From the NCBI RefSeq assembly GCF_014083985.1, contig NZ_CP046907.1, forward strand, positions 2,212,001 to 2,276,000: 64,000 bases of DNA, written 5' to 3'. This stretch comes from Streptomyces sp. SCUT-3. GTDB taxonomy: Bacteria; Actinomycetota; Actinomycetes; Streptomycetales; Streptomycetaceae. The notes under the pieces were generated by a model. It was not told the origin of the DNA and ran no database searches. It saw nothing but the letters and a program-made list of their open reading frames with translations. Position numbers and translations under genes: made by a program. Positions 16,951 through 26,177 of this stretch are shown here, piece after piece (the first letter of the stretch is position 1; each line of letters begins with the position of its first letter).

Positions 16951-17844
16951 TCACTCCGCGCTCGGCGTGCCGCGGACGCCGTTGCCGCCGGACGGCCGGA
17001 CGTGCACGACGTCGCCGGCGCCGACCGGCCGCAGGCCGTCCCCGGTGGCCACGACCAGGCGGCCGGTGTCGTCGATCGCGACGGCCTCGCCCTCGAGCGA
17101 CTCCCCGCCGGGGAGTTCGGCGCGCACGGTGCGGCCCAGGGTCGCGCAGCCGGCCGTGTAAGCCTCGTGCAGGCGGGACGCGCCGGGGTCGGCGCCCACC
17201 TCGCGCCACCGCCCGTACCAGTCGGCGATCGAGCGCAGCACGGCGCGCAGCAGCGGGTCGCGGTCGGTCTCCGCGGCGCCGGCCAGTTCCAGCGAGCCGG
17301 CCGTGGGGACGGGCAGCTCGTCGGCGCCGAGGGTGACGTTGAGCCCGATGCCGACGATCAGGGCGCCCTCGCAGCGCTCGGCGAGGATGCCGCCGGCCTT
17401 GCGCTCCTCGCCGTCGACGGTGACCAGGATGTCGTTGGGCCACTTGAGTGCGGTGTCGACGCCTGCGGTGCGGGCCAGGGCGCTCGCCGTGGCGACGCCG
17501 ACCAGCAGCGGCAGCCAGCCCCAGCGGGCCACCGGCACGGCGTCGCCGGGGCGCAGCAGCACGGAGAAGAAGAGCCCGGAGCGGGCCGGGGCGCTCCAGC
17601 GCCGGTCGAGCCGGCCGCGCCCGGCGGACTGCTCCTCGGCCACCAGCACGGCGCCCTCGGGCGCGCCGGAGCGGGCCCGCGCGCCCAGATCGCTGTTGGT
17701 GGAACCCGTGACATCCACCACATCGAGGCTGGTCCACAACGACCCCGGGACGACCAGCGCACGGCGCAGCGCGGCGGCGTTCAACGGCGGTCTGCGCAGG
17801 TCGGACCAGCGTGAGGGGCCCGTACCGGGCTGCTGCGGGGTCAT
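16951..17844 (-). CDS. birA: Biotin-acetyl-CoA-carboxylase ligase (BirA), no DNA-binding domain
   Basis: Attaches biotin to the carrier lysine of acyl-CoA carboxylase alpha subunits. The 297-aa product has the biotin-loop motif [17 protein letters not shown] and the later [20 protein letters not shown], with a small C-terminal SH3-like domain. It lacks the N-terminal helix-turn-helix of E. coli BirA, so it is a group I ligase and not a repressor. It is divergent from pccB and lies near accA2, whose EAMKMEQ site it is expected to modify. Confidence 0.93.
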   Translation of the reverse strand: MTPQQPGTGPSRWSDLRRPPLNAAALRRALVVPGSLWTSLDVVDVTGSTNSDLGARARSGAPEGAVLVAEEQSAGRGRLDRRWSAPARSGLFFSVLLRPGDAVPVARWGWLPLLVGVATASALARTAGVDTALKWPNDILVTVDGEERKAGGILAERCEGALIVGIGLNVTLGADELPVPTAGSLELAGAAETDRDPLLRAVLRSIADWYGRWREVGADPGASRLHEAYTAGCATLGRTVRAELPGGESLEGEAVAIDDTGRLVVATGDGLRPVGAGDVVHVRPSGGNGVRGTPSAE

Positions 17845-18010
17845 GCGACCAGCCTATGCCGCCGTAGGCGGAACCCGACAAAGACGTGCCGACGGCACTG
17901 TGTCCAACGCCGCACGGCCGCCCTGCACCTGCGCGGATACGCTACGAAGCGGCGCACAGCGCCATCGGTATGGTCCGTACAAGAGCAACCAGAGCAGGAG
18001 AACCGCTTCG

Positions 18011-19591
18011 ATGGCCGAGTCGGAGATCGACATCCACACCACCGCGGGCAAGCTCGCGGACCTGCGACGGCGCATCGAGGAGGCGACCCACGCCGGCTCG
18101 GCGCGTGCGGTGGAGAAGCAGCACGCCAAGGGCAAGCTGACCGCCCGCGAGCGGATCGACCTGCTGCTGGACGAGGGCTCCTTCGTCGAGCTGGACGAGT
18201 TCGCGCGCCACCGCTCCACCAACTTCGGGCTGGAGAAGAACCGCCCCTACGGCGACGGCGTCGTCACCGGCTACGGCACGGTCGACGGCCGCCCGGTGGC
18301 CGTCTTCTCGCAGGACTTCACCGTCTTCGGCGGCGCCCTCGGCGAGGTCTTCGGGCAGAAGATCGTCAAGGTGATGGACTTCGCGCTGAAGAACGGCTGC
18401 CCGGTCATCGGGATCAACGACTCCGGCGGCGCCCGCATCCAGGAGGGCGTCAGCGCGCTGGGCATGTACGGCGAGATCTTCCGCCGCAACACCCACGCCT
18501 CCGGCGTGATCCCGCAGATCTCCCTGATCGTCGGCCCCTGCGCGGGCGGCGCGGTCTACTCCCCCGCGATCACCGACTTCACGGTGATGGTCGACCAGAC
18601 CTCGCACATGTTCATCACCGGCCCGGACGTCATCAAGACGGTCACCGGCGAGGACGTGGGCTTCGAGGAGCTGGGCGGCGCCCGCACCCACAACTCGACC
18701 TCCGGCGTCGCGCACCACATGGCGGGCGACGAGAAGGACGCCATCGAGTACGTCAAGGCGCTGCTGTCGTACCTGCCGAGCAACAACCTCGAGGAGCCCC
18801 CGGCCTTCCCCGAGGAGGCCGGCACCGAGGTCACGGACGAGGACCTGGAGCTGGACACGATCGTCCCGGACTCGGCGAACCAGCCGTACGACATGGTCAA
18901 GGTCATCGAGAGCGTCCTCGACGACGGCGAGTTCCTGGAGACCCAGGCCCTGTTCGCGCCGAACATCGTCACCGGCTTCGGCCGGGTCGAGGGCCGCCCG
19001 GTCGGCATCGTGGCCAACCAGCCGATGCAGTTCGCCGGCACCCTGGACATCGACGCCTCCGAGAAGGCCGCGCGCTTCGTCCGCACCTGCGACAGCTTCA
19101 ACGTCCCCGTGCTGACCTTCGTGGACGTGCCCGGCTTCCTGCCCGGCACCGACCAGGAGTACGGCGGCATCATCCGCCGCGGCGCCAAGCTGATCTACGC
19201 CTACGCCGAGGCCACCGTCCCGCTGATCACCGTGATCACCCGCAAGGCGTTCGGCGGCGCGTACGACGTCATGGGCTCCAAGCACTTGGGCGCCGACCTG
19301 AACCTGGCCTGGCCGACCGCGCAGATCGCGGTCATGGGCGCCCAGGGCGCGGTGAACATCCTGCACCGCCGCGCGCTGGCCGAGTCCGACGCCCCCGACG
19401 AGCTGCGGCAGCAGCTGATCGCCGAGTACGAGGACGCCCTCCTCAACCCCTACGTGGCGGCCGAGCGCGGCTACGTTGACGCGGTGATCATGCCGTCCGA
19501 GACCCGCAGCCACCTCGTGAAGGCGCTGCGCGTTCTGCGGAACAAGCGCGAGAGCCTCCCGCCGAAGAAGCACGGCAACATCCCCCTGTAA
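18011..19591 (+). CDS. pccB: Acyl-CoA carboxylase beta subunit (carboxyltransferase)
   Basis: Transfers carboxyl from carboxybiotin to propionyl-CoA or acetyl-CoA, giving methylmalonyl- or malonyl-CoA for fatty acid and polyketide synthesis. The 526-aa product has the two crotonase-like halves. The first contains [12 protein letters not shown] and [14 protein letters not shown]. The second contains [24 protein letters not shown] and [18 protein letters not shown]. The ATG at 18011 follows AGCAGGAGAACC. The epsilon subunit gene starts 22 nt after its stop. The alpha partner is probably accA2 at 24.3 kb. Confidence 0.95.
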   Translation: MAESEIDIHTTAGKLADLRRRIEEATHAGSARAVEKQHAKGKLTARERIDLLLDEGSFVELDEFARHRSTNFGLEKNRPYGDGVVTGYGTVDGRPVAVFSQDFTVFGGALGEVFGQKIVKVMDFALKNGCPVIGINDSGGARIQEGVSALGMYGEIFRRNTHASGVIPQISLIVGPCAGGAVYSPAITDFTVMVDQTSHMFITGPDVIKTVTGEDVGFEELGGARTHNSTSGVAHHMAGDEKDAIEYVKALLSYLPSNNLEEPPAFPEEAGTEVTDEDLELDTIVPDSANQPYDMVKVIESVLDDGEFLETQALFAPNIVTGFGRVEGRPVGIVANQPMQFAGTLDIDASEKAARFVRTCDSFNVPVLTFVDVPGFLPGTDQEYGGIIRRGAKLIYAYAEATVPLITVITRKAFGGAYDVMGSKHLGADLNLAWPTAQIAVMGAQGAVNILHRRALAESDAPDELRQQLIAEYEDALLNPYVAAERGYVDAVIMPSETRSHLVKALRVLRNKRESLPPKKHGNIPL

Positions 19592-19613
19592 GCCCCGTTA
19601 AGGAGAAGCTCCG

Positions 19614-19820
19614 GTGATCAACGTCGTCAGGGGCAATCCCGCCCCGGAGGAGCTGGCCGCGGTCGTGGCCGTCGTGCACGCCCGTGCCGCCGCGGCCGCC
19701 GCGGCCGGCGGGGAGGGGAAGGGGCCGGTCTCGGAGTGGGCCGACCCGGCCCGCACGATCCCGCGCCGCCTGCCCCACCCGGGCCCGAAGGCCTGGCGTT
19801 CCTCCTTCTGGCCGCAGTAG
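19614..19820 (+). CDS. pccE: Acyl-CoA carboxylase epsilon subunit
   Basis: The 68-aa product starts INVVRGNPAPEELAAVVAVV, the pattern of actinobacterial carboxylase epsilon subunits (AccE/PccE). These small helical proteins bind the beta subunit and raise complex activity. It ends with the common basic and aromatic tail PGPKAWRSSFWPQ. The GTG start follows AAGGAGAAGCTCC and lies 22 nt after pccB, so it is translated from the same message. A terminator follows 11 nt after its stop. Confidence 0.88.
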   Translation: MINVVRGNPAPEELAAVVAVVHARAAAAAAAGGEGKGPVSEWADPARTIPRRLPHPGPKAWRSSFWPQ

Positions 19821-19830
19821 GCGGCCTCCC

Positions 19831-19865
19831 GCCCGCGCGGCCCCGGCACCCGGGGCCGCGCGGGC
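19831..19865. terminator. Terminator after pccBE
   Basis: A perfect 16-bp G+C stem (19831-19846 with 19850-19865) closes on the three-base loop CAC, 11 nt after the pccE stop codon. Confidence 0.8.
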
Positions 19866-19878
19866 GTTCCGCGTTCCG

Positions 19879-19926
19879 TGACGGCTTCGGCGCCTGAGTA
19901 CGCGTACTCAGGCGCCGGAGCCGTCA
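19879..19926. repeat. 48-bp near-perfect palindrome between pccE and a small membrane gene
   Basis: The central 28 bp (19889-19916, GGCGCCTGAGTACG and its complement) form a perfect palindrome. The flanks TGACGGCT and AGCCGTCA extend it to 24-base arms with a single G-T mismatch. It lies 13 bp after the terminator and ends 20 bp before the start of a 41-codon gene. It could be a second terminator, a dimeric repressor site, or a structured leader. Confidence 0.7.
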
Positions 19927-19945
19927 CCGGACGCACCCTGGAAGG

Positions 19946-20071
19946 ATGCTGTGGTCCGACCCTTCCCAGGAGCCGCCCGAGGAGATGCGGCAGGTCCAGG
20001 CGATGCTGCGCAGGGCGGGCGTCGTGCTGGCCGTGGCCGTCTTCGTGGTCATGGTGCTCCTGGGGCTGTAG
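19946..20071 (+). CDS. 41-residue single-pass membrane peptide of the carboxylase locus
   Basis: A short ORF starts MLWSDPSQEPPEEMRQ and ends with a hydrophobic helix, RAGVVLAVAVFVVMVLLGL, followed directly by the stop. The layout is an acidic N-terminus, two arginines, then one transmembrane segment, which would place the N-terminus in the cytoplasm. I recall similar 40-45 residue peptides next to pccE/maf in other Streptomyces, which supports it being real. GGAAGG overlaps the ATG very closely, so the ribosome site is not ideal. Function unknown. Confidence 0.6.
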   Translation: MLWSDPSQEPPEEMRQVQAMLRRAGVVLAVAVFVVMVLLGL

Positions 20072-20149
20072 TCCCCGCCCCGCCTCTCCGTCCCCCATGG
20101 ATCACGCCGGTTCCCGCCCGGCGGTTCCCCACCCCCTACGCTGGTCCGC

Positions 20150-20752
20150 ATGAGTGACAAGCGCGCCCTCGTCCTGGCCTCCGCCTCCCCCGCCCGGCTC
20201 GGCCTGCTGCGGCAGGCGGGGATGGACCCGAAGGTGATCGTCAGCGGTGTCGACGAGGACGCGCTGTCCGCGCCGACCCCCGCGGAGCTGGCCCTGGTGC
20301 TGGCCGAGGCCAAGGCGCACGCCGTGGCGGGACTGCCCGAGGCCGCGGGCGCGCTGGTCGTCGGCTGCGACTCCGTGCTGGAGCTGGACGGGCGGGCGCT
20401 GGGCAAGCCGTCCGACGCCGAGGAGGCCGTGGTCCGCTGGAAGTCGATGCGCGGCCGCTCCGGTGTGCTGCGCACCGGGCACTGCGTGGTCGACACCGCG
20501 AGCGGCCTGCGGGTGTCCGAGACGGCCTCCACCACGGTCCGCTTCGGCACCCCCGACGACGAGGAGATCGCCGCCTACGTCGCCTCGGGCGAGCCCCTGT
20601 ACGTGGCCGGGGCGTTCACCCTGGACGGGCGTTCCGCGCCGTTCGTGGAGGGCGTCGACGGCGACCCCGGGAACGTCATCGGGCTCTCGCTGCCCCTGCT
20701 GCGCCGGCTGCTGGCCGGCCTCGGCGTGCGCATCACCGACCTGTGGGCCTGA
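20150..20752 (+). CDS. maf: Maf-family nucleotide pyrophosphatase
   Basis: Maf proteins hydrolyse non-canonical or modified nucleoside triphosphates (dTTP/UTP/m5UTP type) to monophosphates and influence septation. The 200-aa product shows the family motifs [18 protein letters not shown] at the N-terminus, [17 protein letters not shown], the WKSMRGRSG block and the late [20 protein letters not shown]. The length is standard. It follows the 41-aa membrane gene by 78 nt and shares its direction. Confidence 0.92.
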   Translation: MSDKRALVLASASPARLGLLRQAGMDPKVIVSGVDEDALSAPTPAELALVLAEAKAHAVAGLPEAAGALVVGCDSVLELDGRALGKPSDAEEAVVRWKSMRGRSGVLRTGHCVVDTASGLRVSETASTTVRFGTPDDEEIAAYVASGEPLYVAGAFTLDGRSAPFVEGVDGDPGNVIGLSLPLLRRLLAGLGVRITDLWA

Positions 20753-20757
20753 GACCT

Positions 20758-20949
20758 GCCCCGCTCGACCACAGTCCCGCGCAGCCTGGACACCGCGCCG
20801 CCGTGTGCGAGGTGTTCCTGACCGACTCCGCCCGGACCTCCGAGCGGGAGGTCCTCGTGGCGGCCCGGCTTCCGCGCGTGCACAGCCACTACAGCGGTCA
20901 CACGGCCACCCCGGCGTCGAACGGCTGCGCCCCGTCGTGGACGAGGTGA
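20758..20949 (+). pseudogene. Remnant of an AfsA-type gamma-butyrolactone synthase gene
   Basis: Directly after maf, a 63-codon stretch reads HRAAVCEVFLTDSARTSERE followed by VLVAARLPRVHSHYSG. This matches the start of the A-factor biosynthesis hotdog domain in AfsA/ScbA-type proteins (pattern VHRAxVAEVFLTD...RTGxxxFxVAAQxPRxHSxYxP). The frame stops at 20949, a few residues after the match ends. Downstream sequence up to about 21100 reads in another frame as VDEVIDRRFSALRRQNRPANP, with no recognisable continuation. A full gene would need about 900 bp, so this is a 5' fragment left by deletion. The assignment rests on remembered family patterns only. Confidence 0.5.
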
Positions 20950-21243
20950 TCGACCGGCGCTTCTCGGCCCTGCGGCGCCAGAACCGGCCCGCCAACCCCC
21001 GGCACCCGCAGTTCGGCCGTGGACGGACTGCGCTCCACGACGACGGTCCGTACGCGCCGTGCAGGCCGAGTTCGCATGCGGGCAGCATCCCCACGGGGCC
21101 ACCGCCGTCGACGGCGACGGCGACGGCGACGGCGAAGTGCTGGACGGGGGCGGGCACACGGGCTCCTCGTGGTCGGCCGGGGTCACCGGGACCGGAACCG
21201 GGGAGTGCGGAACCGGGGACGGCGCGGCGGGCTGTCGGGGTGG

Positions 21244-21321
21244 CGGGCGTCGGACTGTCGAGGCGTCGGGCCGTCGGGGTGTCGGGCGTCGGACTGTCGA
21301 GGCGTCGGGCCGTCGGGGTGT
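21244..21321. repeat. 39-bp tandem repeat, two exact copies
   Basis: Two identical 39-bp units (21244-21282 and 21283-21321), starting CGGGCGTCGGACTGTCGAGG, lie immediately 3' of the MFS gene stop at 21329. Partial GTCGGGG-type fragments flank them on both sides. The unit itself is built from shorter CGTCGGG motifs. No ORF here is convincing. The remaining gap (20950-21243) holds only decayed sequence. Confidence 0.85.
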
Positions 21322-21328
21322 CGGGGCG

Positions 21329-22912
21329 TCAGGCGGAGGGCTGCCGGGCGGGGCGGCCGCGCAGCAGGGCCACGACGAGCAGGCCGAGCAGCAGGCAGAC
21401 GCCGGCCAGGGTCCACAGGACGGTGTGGAACGCTCCGTCGTAGGCGGTGACGAGGAATTCGGTGAGGCCGGCCCGGTCGGCCGCCCCGGCCGCCTCCACC
21501 GCGCCGGACAGGTCGCCGGCGGCCAGGTCGCCGGCGACGGCGGGCGTGCGGTCCGCTCCGGCGAAGTCCCCGATGCCGTCCCGGACCCTGCCGGTGACCG
21601 CGGTGGCCAGCAGTGCGCCGTAGACGGCGACGGCGACGGCCTCGCTGCCCAGGCGCAGGGTGTTGAGGAAGCCGGCCGCCATGCCGGCCCTGGCGTCGTC
21701 GACGAGTTCGAGGGCCTGGCCGTCGACGAGTCCGGCGGACAGGCCCATGCCGGCTCCGGTGACGAGCATGGGCAGGGCCACCACGGCGACGACGGGGTCC
21801 GGGCCGAAGAGGGTGAGGCCGACGTCGCCGGCGACGAGGCAGACGAGGCTGACGCGGATGAGGGTGAGCGGTGCGACGCCGCGGCCGACGAGCTCGGCGG
21901 CGAGCATCGGGCAGACCAGCACAGGGAGGGTCAGGAGCACCATGGTGGCGCCGGCCGCGCTGCTGCCGAACCCGGCGACGGCGGTGAGGTAGCTGGGCAG
22001 GTAGGTCAGCATCGTCACGAAGCCGAAGGAGGCCGCGACGGGGACCATGCACAGGGCGAGGAAGCGGCGGTCGCCCAGCAGGCCCAGGTCGAGCAGGGGG
22101 TACTCGGTGCGCTTCTCCACCAGGACGAAGACGGCGAGGGCGGCGGCGGAACCCGCGAAGAGCCCGAGCACTCCCGGGGAGGCCCAGCCCCACTGCGAAC
22201 CCTGGACGATGGCGGTGGTCAGCAGCATCGTCGCGACGACGAAGACGACGCTGCCGGGCACGTCGAGGCGGGCGCCCTCGCGGCGGACGCGCGGGAAGCC
22301 CTTGGCGACGGCGGGCAGTGCGGCCGGCACCAGGCCCAGGGCCAGGGCGTGGAGGCCGAACACCCAGCGCCAGCCGAGGTTCTCGACGAACAGGCCGGAG
22401 AGGCTGGGGCCGACCGCGACCCCGACGCCGGCGACGGTGCCGAAGAGGGCGAAGGCGCGGGTGCGCTCGGGCCCGGCGAAGACGGTGGCGAGGATGGCGC
22501 TGCCGCAGGCGAAGATCGCGGCTCCGCCGACTCCGGCGAGGGCGCGGGCGACGTCCAGCAGCACCACGTTCCCCGCGAGGGCGCCGGCCAGGGAGGCGAC
22601 GGTGTAGACCGCGGCGCCCAGGGCGAAGGCGCGGAGGCGGCCGATGATGTCGGCGACCGAGCCCCACACCAGCGTTGAGCAGGCGAAGGCGACGTTGAAG
22701 GCGTTGACGACCCACTGGAGGGGGACGAGGCCGGCGTGGGTGTCGCTGCCGATGTCGGGCAGCGCGACGGCCGTCCCGGAGATCGAGGTGGGGACGACGA
22801 AGACGGCGAGCAGGACGGCGGCCAGGGTGAGGGCCCGCCGGGGGACGGGCCCGGTGTCCGGGACGCCTTCGGCGGCGTCCTGTGCCGCGGGGGCATCGGT
22901 GTGCGTGGTCAT
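21329..22912 (-). CDS. MFS drug exporter, DHA2 (14-helix) type
   Basis: Proton-driven efflux protein of 527 aa in the inner membrane. It shows about 14 hydrophobic segments, the size of EmrB/QacA-type exporters, and conserved loop residues such as WGSVADIIGRLRAFALG and the motif C-like GVGVAVGPSLSGLFVENLGW. The start MTTHTDAPAAQDAAEG is a short polar leader. Divergent from an ArsR-type regulator across 148 bp, which suggests that regulator controls it. Substrate unknown. It lies in the accessory block between maf and accA2. Confidence 0.9.
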   Translation of the reverse strand: MTTHTDAPAAQDAAEGVPDTGPVPRRALTLAAVLLAVFVVPTSISGTAVALPDIGSDTHAGLVPLQWVVNAFNVAFACSTLVWGSVADIIGRLRAFALGAAVYTVASLAGALAGNVVLLDVARALAGVGGAAIFACGSAILATVFAGPERTRAFALFGTVAGVGVAVGPSLSGLFVENLGWRWVFGLHALALGLVPAALPAVAKGFPRVRREGARLDVPGSVVFVVATMLLTTAIVQGSQWGWASPGVLGLFAGSAAALAVFVLVEKRTEYPLLDLGLLGDRRFLALCMVPVAASFGFVTMLTYLPSYLTAVAGFGSSAAGATMVLLTLPVLVCPMLAAELVGRGVAPLTLIRVSLVCLVAGDVGLTLFGPDPVVAVVALPMLVTGAGMGLSAGLVDGQALELVDDARAGMAAGFLNTLRLGSEAVAVAVYGALLATAVTGRVRDGIGDFAGADRTPAVAGDLAAGDLSGAVEAAGAADRAGLTEFLVTAYDGAFHTVLWTLAGVCLLLGLLVVALLRGRPARQPSA

Positions 22913-23060
22913 GGAGGTCTCTCCGGCGCTCGGCCCGTCCCGCGACGGGCTAGGTACGGCAAGGATCGAACCTCATCGTGGCACGCGGCGAAGGTACGAT
23001 GCAAGCAGAACCCCTGGGGCGCGCGCCCCGCGCGACGCCCGAGCCGGAAGGAGTCGGACG

Positions 23061-23393
23061 GTGCCCGACGAAGAAGGCCACCCCTCACGCGAGGAGATGG
23101 ACCTGCGGTGCGTGATGAACGCGCTCGCCGACCCGCTGCGCTACCAGGTCGTCTCGGCGCTGGTGAAGGACGCGGAGGACAAGGAGCGGCACTGCAGCTC
23201 CTTCGGCCTGCCGGTGTCGAAGTCGACCCGCACGCACCACTTCAGGATCCTGCGCCAGGCCGGGCTGATCCGGCAGGTCGACCGCGGGAACAGCCGCATG
23301 GCGCACCTGCGGCGCGCCGACCTCGACGCCCGCTTCCCCGGACTGCTGGACCTGATCAGGCAGAACCCTGCGGCGCTTCCAGGTTCGGACTGA
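23061..23393 (+). CDS. ArsR-type winged-helix regulator
   Basis: The 110-aa product has the ArsR-like winged helix: MNALADPLRYQVVSAL, the recognition helix region SKSTRTHHFRILRQAGLI, and the wing RQVDRGNSRMAHLRRAD. No metal-binding CxC is visible apart from a lone Cys in RHCSS, so the signal is more likely organic than a metal. The GTG at 23061 has a strong AAGGAG seven bases upstream. Divergent from the MFS exporter and presumably its repressor. The 3' end overlaps the convergent membrane gene by 38 bp. Confidence 0.85.
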   Translation: MPDEEGHPSREEMDLRCVMNALADPLRYQVVSALVKDAEDKERHCSSFGLPVSKSTRTHHFRILRQAGLIRQVDRGNSRMAHLRRADLDARFPGLLDLIRQNPAALPGSD

Positions 23394-23874
23394 GCGGACC
23401 GGTGCCGGGCACGGCCCCGTCGGGCGACCCGTCGCCGCCGCCCCGCCCACTGTCGTCCCGCTCGCCGTCGCCCCGCTCGGCGTCGCCCCGCTCGCCCAGG
23501 ACCACCAGACTGAGCACCTGCGCGCACAGCAGGAGCATCATCACACCGAAGGCCGCCCAGCCGACCAGCGCGGCCCCGGCCGCGCCCACCACGGCGGTCA
23601 CCACGGCCGCGGAGATCAGCAGGACGCGGCCGAAGCGCCCGGGGGCGCGGTCGCGCACCGCCGCGACCACCAGCACCAGGGCGCAGGAGAGGAAGTACAG
23701 CGCGGTCAGCACCGCGCCGGCCCACGCACCCTTCGAGGCGGCCGCGGGGTCCATGCCGGCCAGCGACATCTGCTGGTAGTCGACCATGACCCCCATCACG
23801 TAGTTGACCAGGGCGAACCCGGCCGCCTCCGCGACGAGCAGAGCCGCCGTCACCGCGAGCACCGTCCTGCGCAT
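23356..23874 (-). CDS. Four-helix integral membrane protein, function unknown
   Basis: The 172-aa product has four hydrophobic segments (about residues 7-28, 50-72, 84-106 and 108-126) and an acidic, Gly/Asp-rich cytoplasmic tail with an ERGD repeat. No family name recognised. I recall a similar predicted membrane protein beside accA2 in S. coelicolor, so this gene is probably the older resident. The exporter and regulator would then have been inserted between it and maf. Its 3' end overlaps the ArsR-type gene by 38 bp. Confidence 0.7.
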   Translation of the reverse strand: MRRTVLAVTAALLVAEAAGFALVNYVMGVMVDYQQMSLAGMDPAAASKGAWAGAVLTALYFLSCALVLVVAAVRDRAPGRFGRVLLISAAVVTAVVGAAGAALVGWAAFGVMMLLLCAQVLSLVVLGERGDAERGDGERDDSGRGGGDGSPDGAVPGTGPLSPNLEAPQGSA

Positions 23875-24291
23875 CCCGCTGCCACCTCTGCCGTCGAGCC
23901 GTAGTTACCGCCGGTATCCGGTCAGCACGAAGGCTACTAACGGGTAACCGGGGGGACAAGGGGCGTGCACCGCATCCGCGCCCCTCCGCAGCTCCCGTCG
24001 CACCCCCGCCGCAGCTCCCGTCGCAGCTCCCGGCAAAGTTTCCCGGTGCCCTTCGTAGGAAGCCCACAAAAAATCCCTCTGCCGCACCTCCACCTCCCAC
24101 CGAGATCCAGCCCACACCCGGAGCGTCCCACCACCGGGCGAAACGCGGCGTACCTTGGGATTTTCCAAGGACTCCAAGCGCGTTCGAGGGCTCCGCCCCA
24201 CCCTCCGTGTGGGCAAGCTCACCACGGGGGGCACCTCGGCACGAGGTGTCGGCTGTACCTAAAATCGCCTTGGTTCAAGAAGGGAGCCATC
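23875..24291. other. 417-bp divergent regulatory region upstream of accA2
   Basis: No supportable ORF. It holds a 17-bp direct repeat CCGCAGCTCCCGTCGCA (23986-24002 and 24009-24025, plus a partial third copy) in a pyrimidine-rich stretch. Closer to accA2 lies an inverted repeat CCTTGG-GATTTT-CCAAGG (24153-24170), about 120 bp before the start codon, which could be an operator. CCTTGG recurs at 24268. The promoters of both accA2 and the membrane gene must lie here. Confidence 0.5.
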
Positions 24292-26061
24292 GTGCGCAAG
24301 GTGCTCATCGCCAACCGCGGAGAGATCGCAGTCCGTGTCGCCCGTGCCTGCCGTGACGCCGGTATCGCGAGCGTAGCCGTCTACGCCGAACCGGACCGGG
24401 ACGCCCTGCACGTCCGCGCGGCCGACGAGGCCTTCGCCCTGGGCGGCGACACCCCGGCCACCAGCTACCTGGACATGGCCAAGGTCCTCAAGGCCGCGGC
24501 CGACTCCGGTGCGGACGCCGTCCACCCCGGCTACGGATTCCTGTCCGAGAACGCCGAGTTCGCGCAGGCGGTCATGGACGCCGGGCTGACCTGGATCGGC
24601 CCGCCGCCGCAGGCCATCCGCGACCTGGGCGACAAGGTCGCCGCCCGCCACATCGCGCAGCGCGCCGGCGCCCCGCTGGTCGCCGGCACCCCCGACCCGG
24701 TCTCCGGCGCGGACGAGGTCGTCGCCTTCGCGAAGGAGCACGGCCTGCCGATCGCCATCAAGGCCGCCTTCGGCGGCGGCGGCCGCGGCCTGAAGGTCGC
24801 CCGCACGCTGGAGGAGGTCCCCGAGCTGTACGACTCCGCCGTGCGCGAGGCGGTCGCCGCCTTCGGCCGCGGCGAGTGCTTCGTCGAGCGCTACCTGGAC
24901 CGTCCCCGGCACGTGGAGACCCAGTGCCTGGCCGACACCCACGGCAACGTGGTCGTCGTCTCCACCCGCGACTGCTCGCTGCAGCGCCGCCACCAGAAGC
25001 TCGTCGAGGAGGCCCCCGCGCCGTTCCTGACCGCCGAGCAGAACGCCGAGCTGTACCGGGCGTCGAAGGCCATCCTCAAGGAGGCCGGCTACGTCGGCGC
25101 CGGCACCTGCGAGTTCCTGGTCGGCCAGGACGGCACGATCTCCTTCCTGGAGGTCAACACCCGCCTGCAGGTCGAGCACCCGGTGACCGAGGAGGTCACC
25201 GGCATCGACCTGGTCCGCGAGATGTTCCGCATCGCCGACGGCGAGGCCCTCGGCTACGACGACCCGGTGCTGCGCGGCCACTCCTTCGAGTTCCGCATCA
25301 ACGGCGAGGACCCGGGCCGCAACTTCCTGCCCGCCCCCGGCACCGTGACGAAGTTCGCCCCGCCGGCCGGCCCGGGCGTGCGCCTGGACGCGGGCGTGGA
25401 GACCGGCTCGGTCATCGGCCCGGCCTGGGACTCCCTGCTGGCCAAGCTGATCGTCACCGGCGCCACCCGGCAGCAGGCCCTGCAGCGCGCCGCCCGCGCG
25501 CTGGCCGAGTTCGAGGTCGAGGGCATGGCCACCGCCATCCCCTTCCACCGCGCCGTGGTGACCGACCCGGCCTTCGCCCCCGAGACGACCGGCTCCGAGG
25601 AGCCGTTCACCGTCCACACCCGGTGGATCGAGACCGAGTTCGCCAACGAGATCGCCCCCTTCACCGCCCCCGGCGGCGAGGAGGCCGAGGCCGAGGAGCG
25701 CACCAGCGTCGTCGTCGAGGTCGGCGGCAAGCGCCTGGAGGTCTCCCTCCCCGCCTCGCTGGGCGTCACCGCGGCGGCCGGCGCGGGCGCCGGCAAGAAG
25801 GCCCCCAAGCGGAGGGCCGGGAAGAAGGCCGGCGCCGCCGCCTCCGGCGACACCCTCGCCTCCCCGATGCAGGGCACCATCGTCAAGGTCGCCGTCGAGG
25901 AGGGCCAGGAGGTCAAGGAGGGCGACCTGGTCGTCGTCCTGGAGGCCATGAAGATGGAGCAGCCGATCAACGCGCACCGCTCCGGCACCGTCAAGGGCCT
26001 GACCGCCGAGGTCGGCGGCTCGGTCACCTCCGGCGCCGCGATCTGCGAGATCAAGGACTGA
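24292..26061 (+). CDS. accA2: Acyl-CoA carboxylase alpha subunit (biotin carboxylase and carrier)
   Basis: The 589-aa product carboxylates its own biotin using ATP and bicarbonate. The N-terminal part is biotin carboxylase (about residues 1-445): [19 protein letters not shown], the ATP-grasp Gly loop [13 protein letters not shown], and [16 protein letters not shown]. An Ala/Lys-rich hinge leads to the C-terminal biotinyl domain (about 520-589) with the modified lysine in [10 protein letters not shown]. The GTG at 24292 follows AAGGGAGCC. It is expected to pair with PccB/PccE and other beta subunits. A branched terminator follows. Confidence 0.95.
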   Translation: MRKVLIANRGEIAVRVARACRDAGIASVAVYAEPDRDALHVRAADEAFALGGDTPATSYLDMAKVLKAAADSGADAVHPGYGFLSENAEFAQAVMDAGLTWIGPPPQAIRDLGDKVAARHIAQRAGAPLVAGTPDPVSGADEVVAFAKEHGLPIAIKAAFGGGGRGLKVARTLEEVPELYDSAVREAVAAFGRGECFVERYLDRPRHVETQCLADTHGNVVVVSTRDCSLQRRHQKLVEEAPAPFLTAEQNAELYRASKAILKEAGYVGAGTCEFLVGQDGTISFLEVNTRLQVEHPVTEEVTGIDLVREMFRIADGEALGYDDPVLRGHSFEFRINGEDPGRNFLPAPGTVTKFAPPAGPGVRLDAGVETGSVIGPAWDSLLAKLIVTGATRQQALQRAARALAEFEVEGMATAIPFHRAVVTDPAFAPETTGSEEPFTVHTRWIETEFANEIAPFTAPGGEEAEAEERTSVVVEVGGKRLEVSLPASLGVTAAAGAGAGKKAPKRRAGKKAGAAASGDTLASPMQGTIVKVAVEEGQEVKEGDLVVVLEAMKMEQPINAHRSGTVKGLTAEVGGSVTSGAAICEIKD

Positions 26062-26074
26062 GGCACGCACCGCC

Positions 26075-26143
26075 GCAGCGGGCGGGGCCCGGTCGGCCGC
26101 CCGGCGTTCGCGCCGGACGGTCCGGCGGGGCCCCGCCCGCTGC
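26075..26143. terminator. Branched terminator after accA2
   Basis: A perfect 16-bp outer stem (26075-26090 with 26128-26143) encloses an inner hairpin CCGGCG-TTCG-CGCCGG (26101-26116) with a stable UUCG tetraloop. It sits between convergent accA2 and the DeoR-family gene and probably serves both. Confidence 0.75.
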
Positions 26144-26177
26144 CGTTGTGCTGCCGCGGGTGCCCTGTCGGGCCCGC

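Noticed and set aside
19879-19926. Phage or plasmid attachment site
   Set aside because: No tRNA gene, integrase or flanking direct repeats were seen near the palindrome.
21244-21321. CRISPR-like array
   Set aside because: The repeats are directly adjacent with no spacers, and no cas genes are in the window.
24259-26070. 603-codon open frame opposite accA2
   Set aside because: Composition is a mirror of the G+C bias of accA2, it has no recognisable domain, and accA2 is unambiguous. The same reasoning removes the other long antisense frames.
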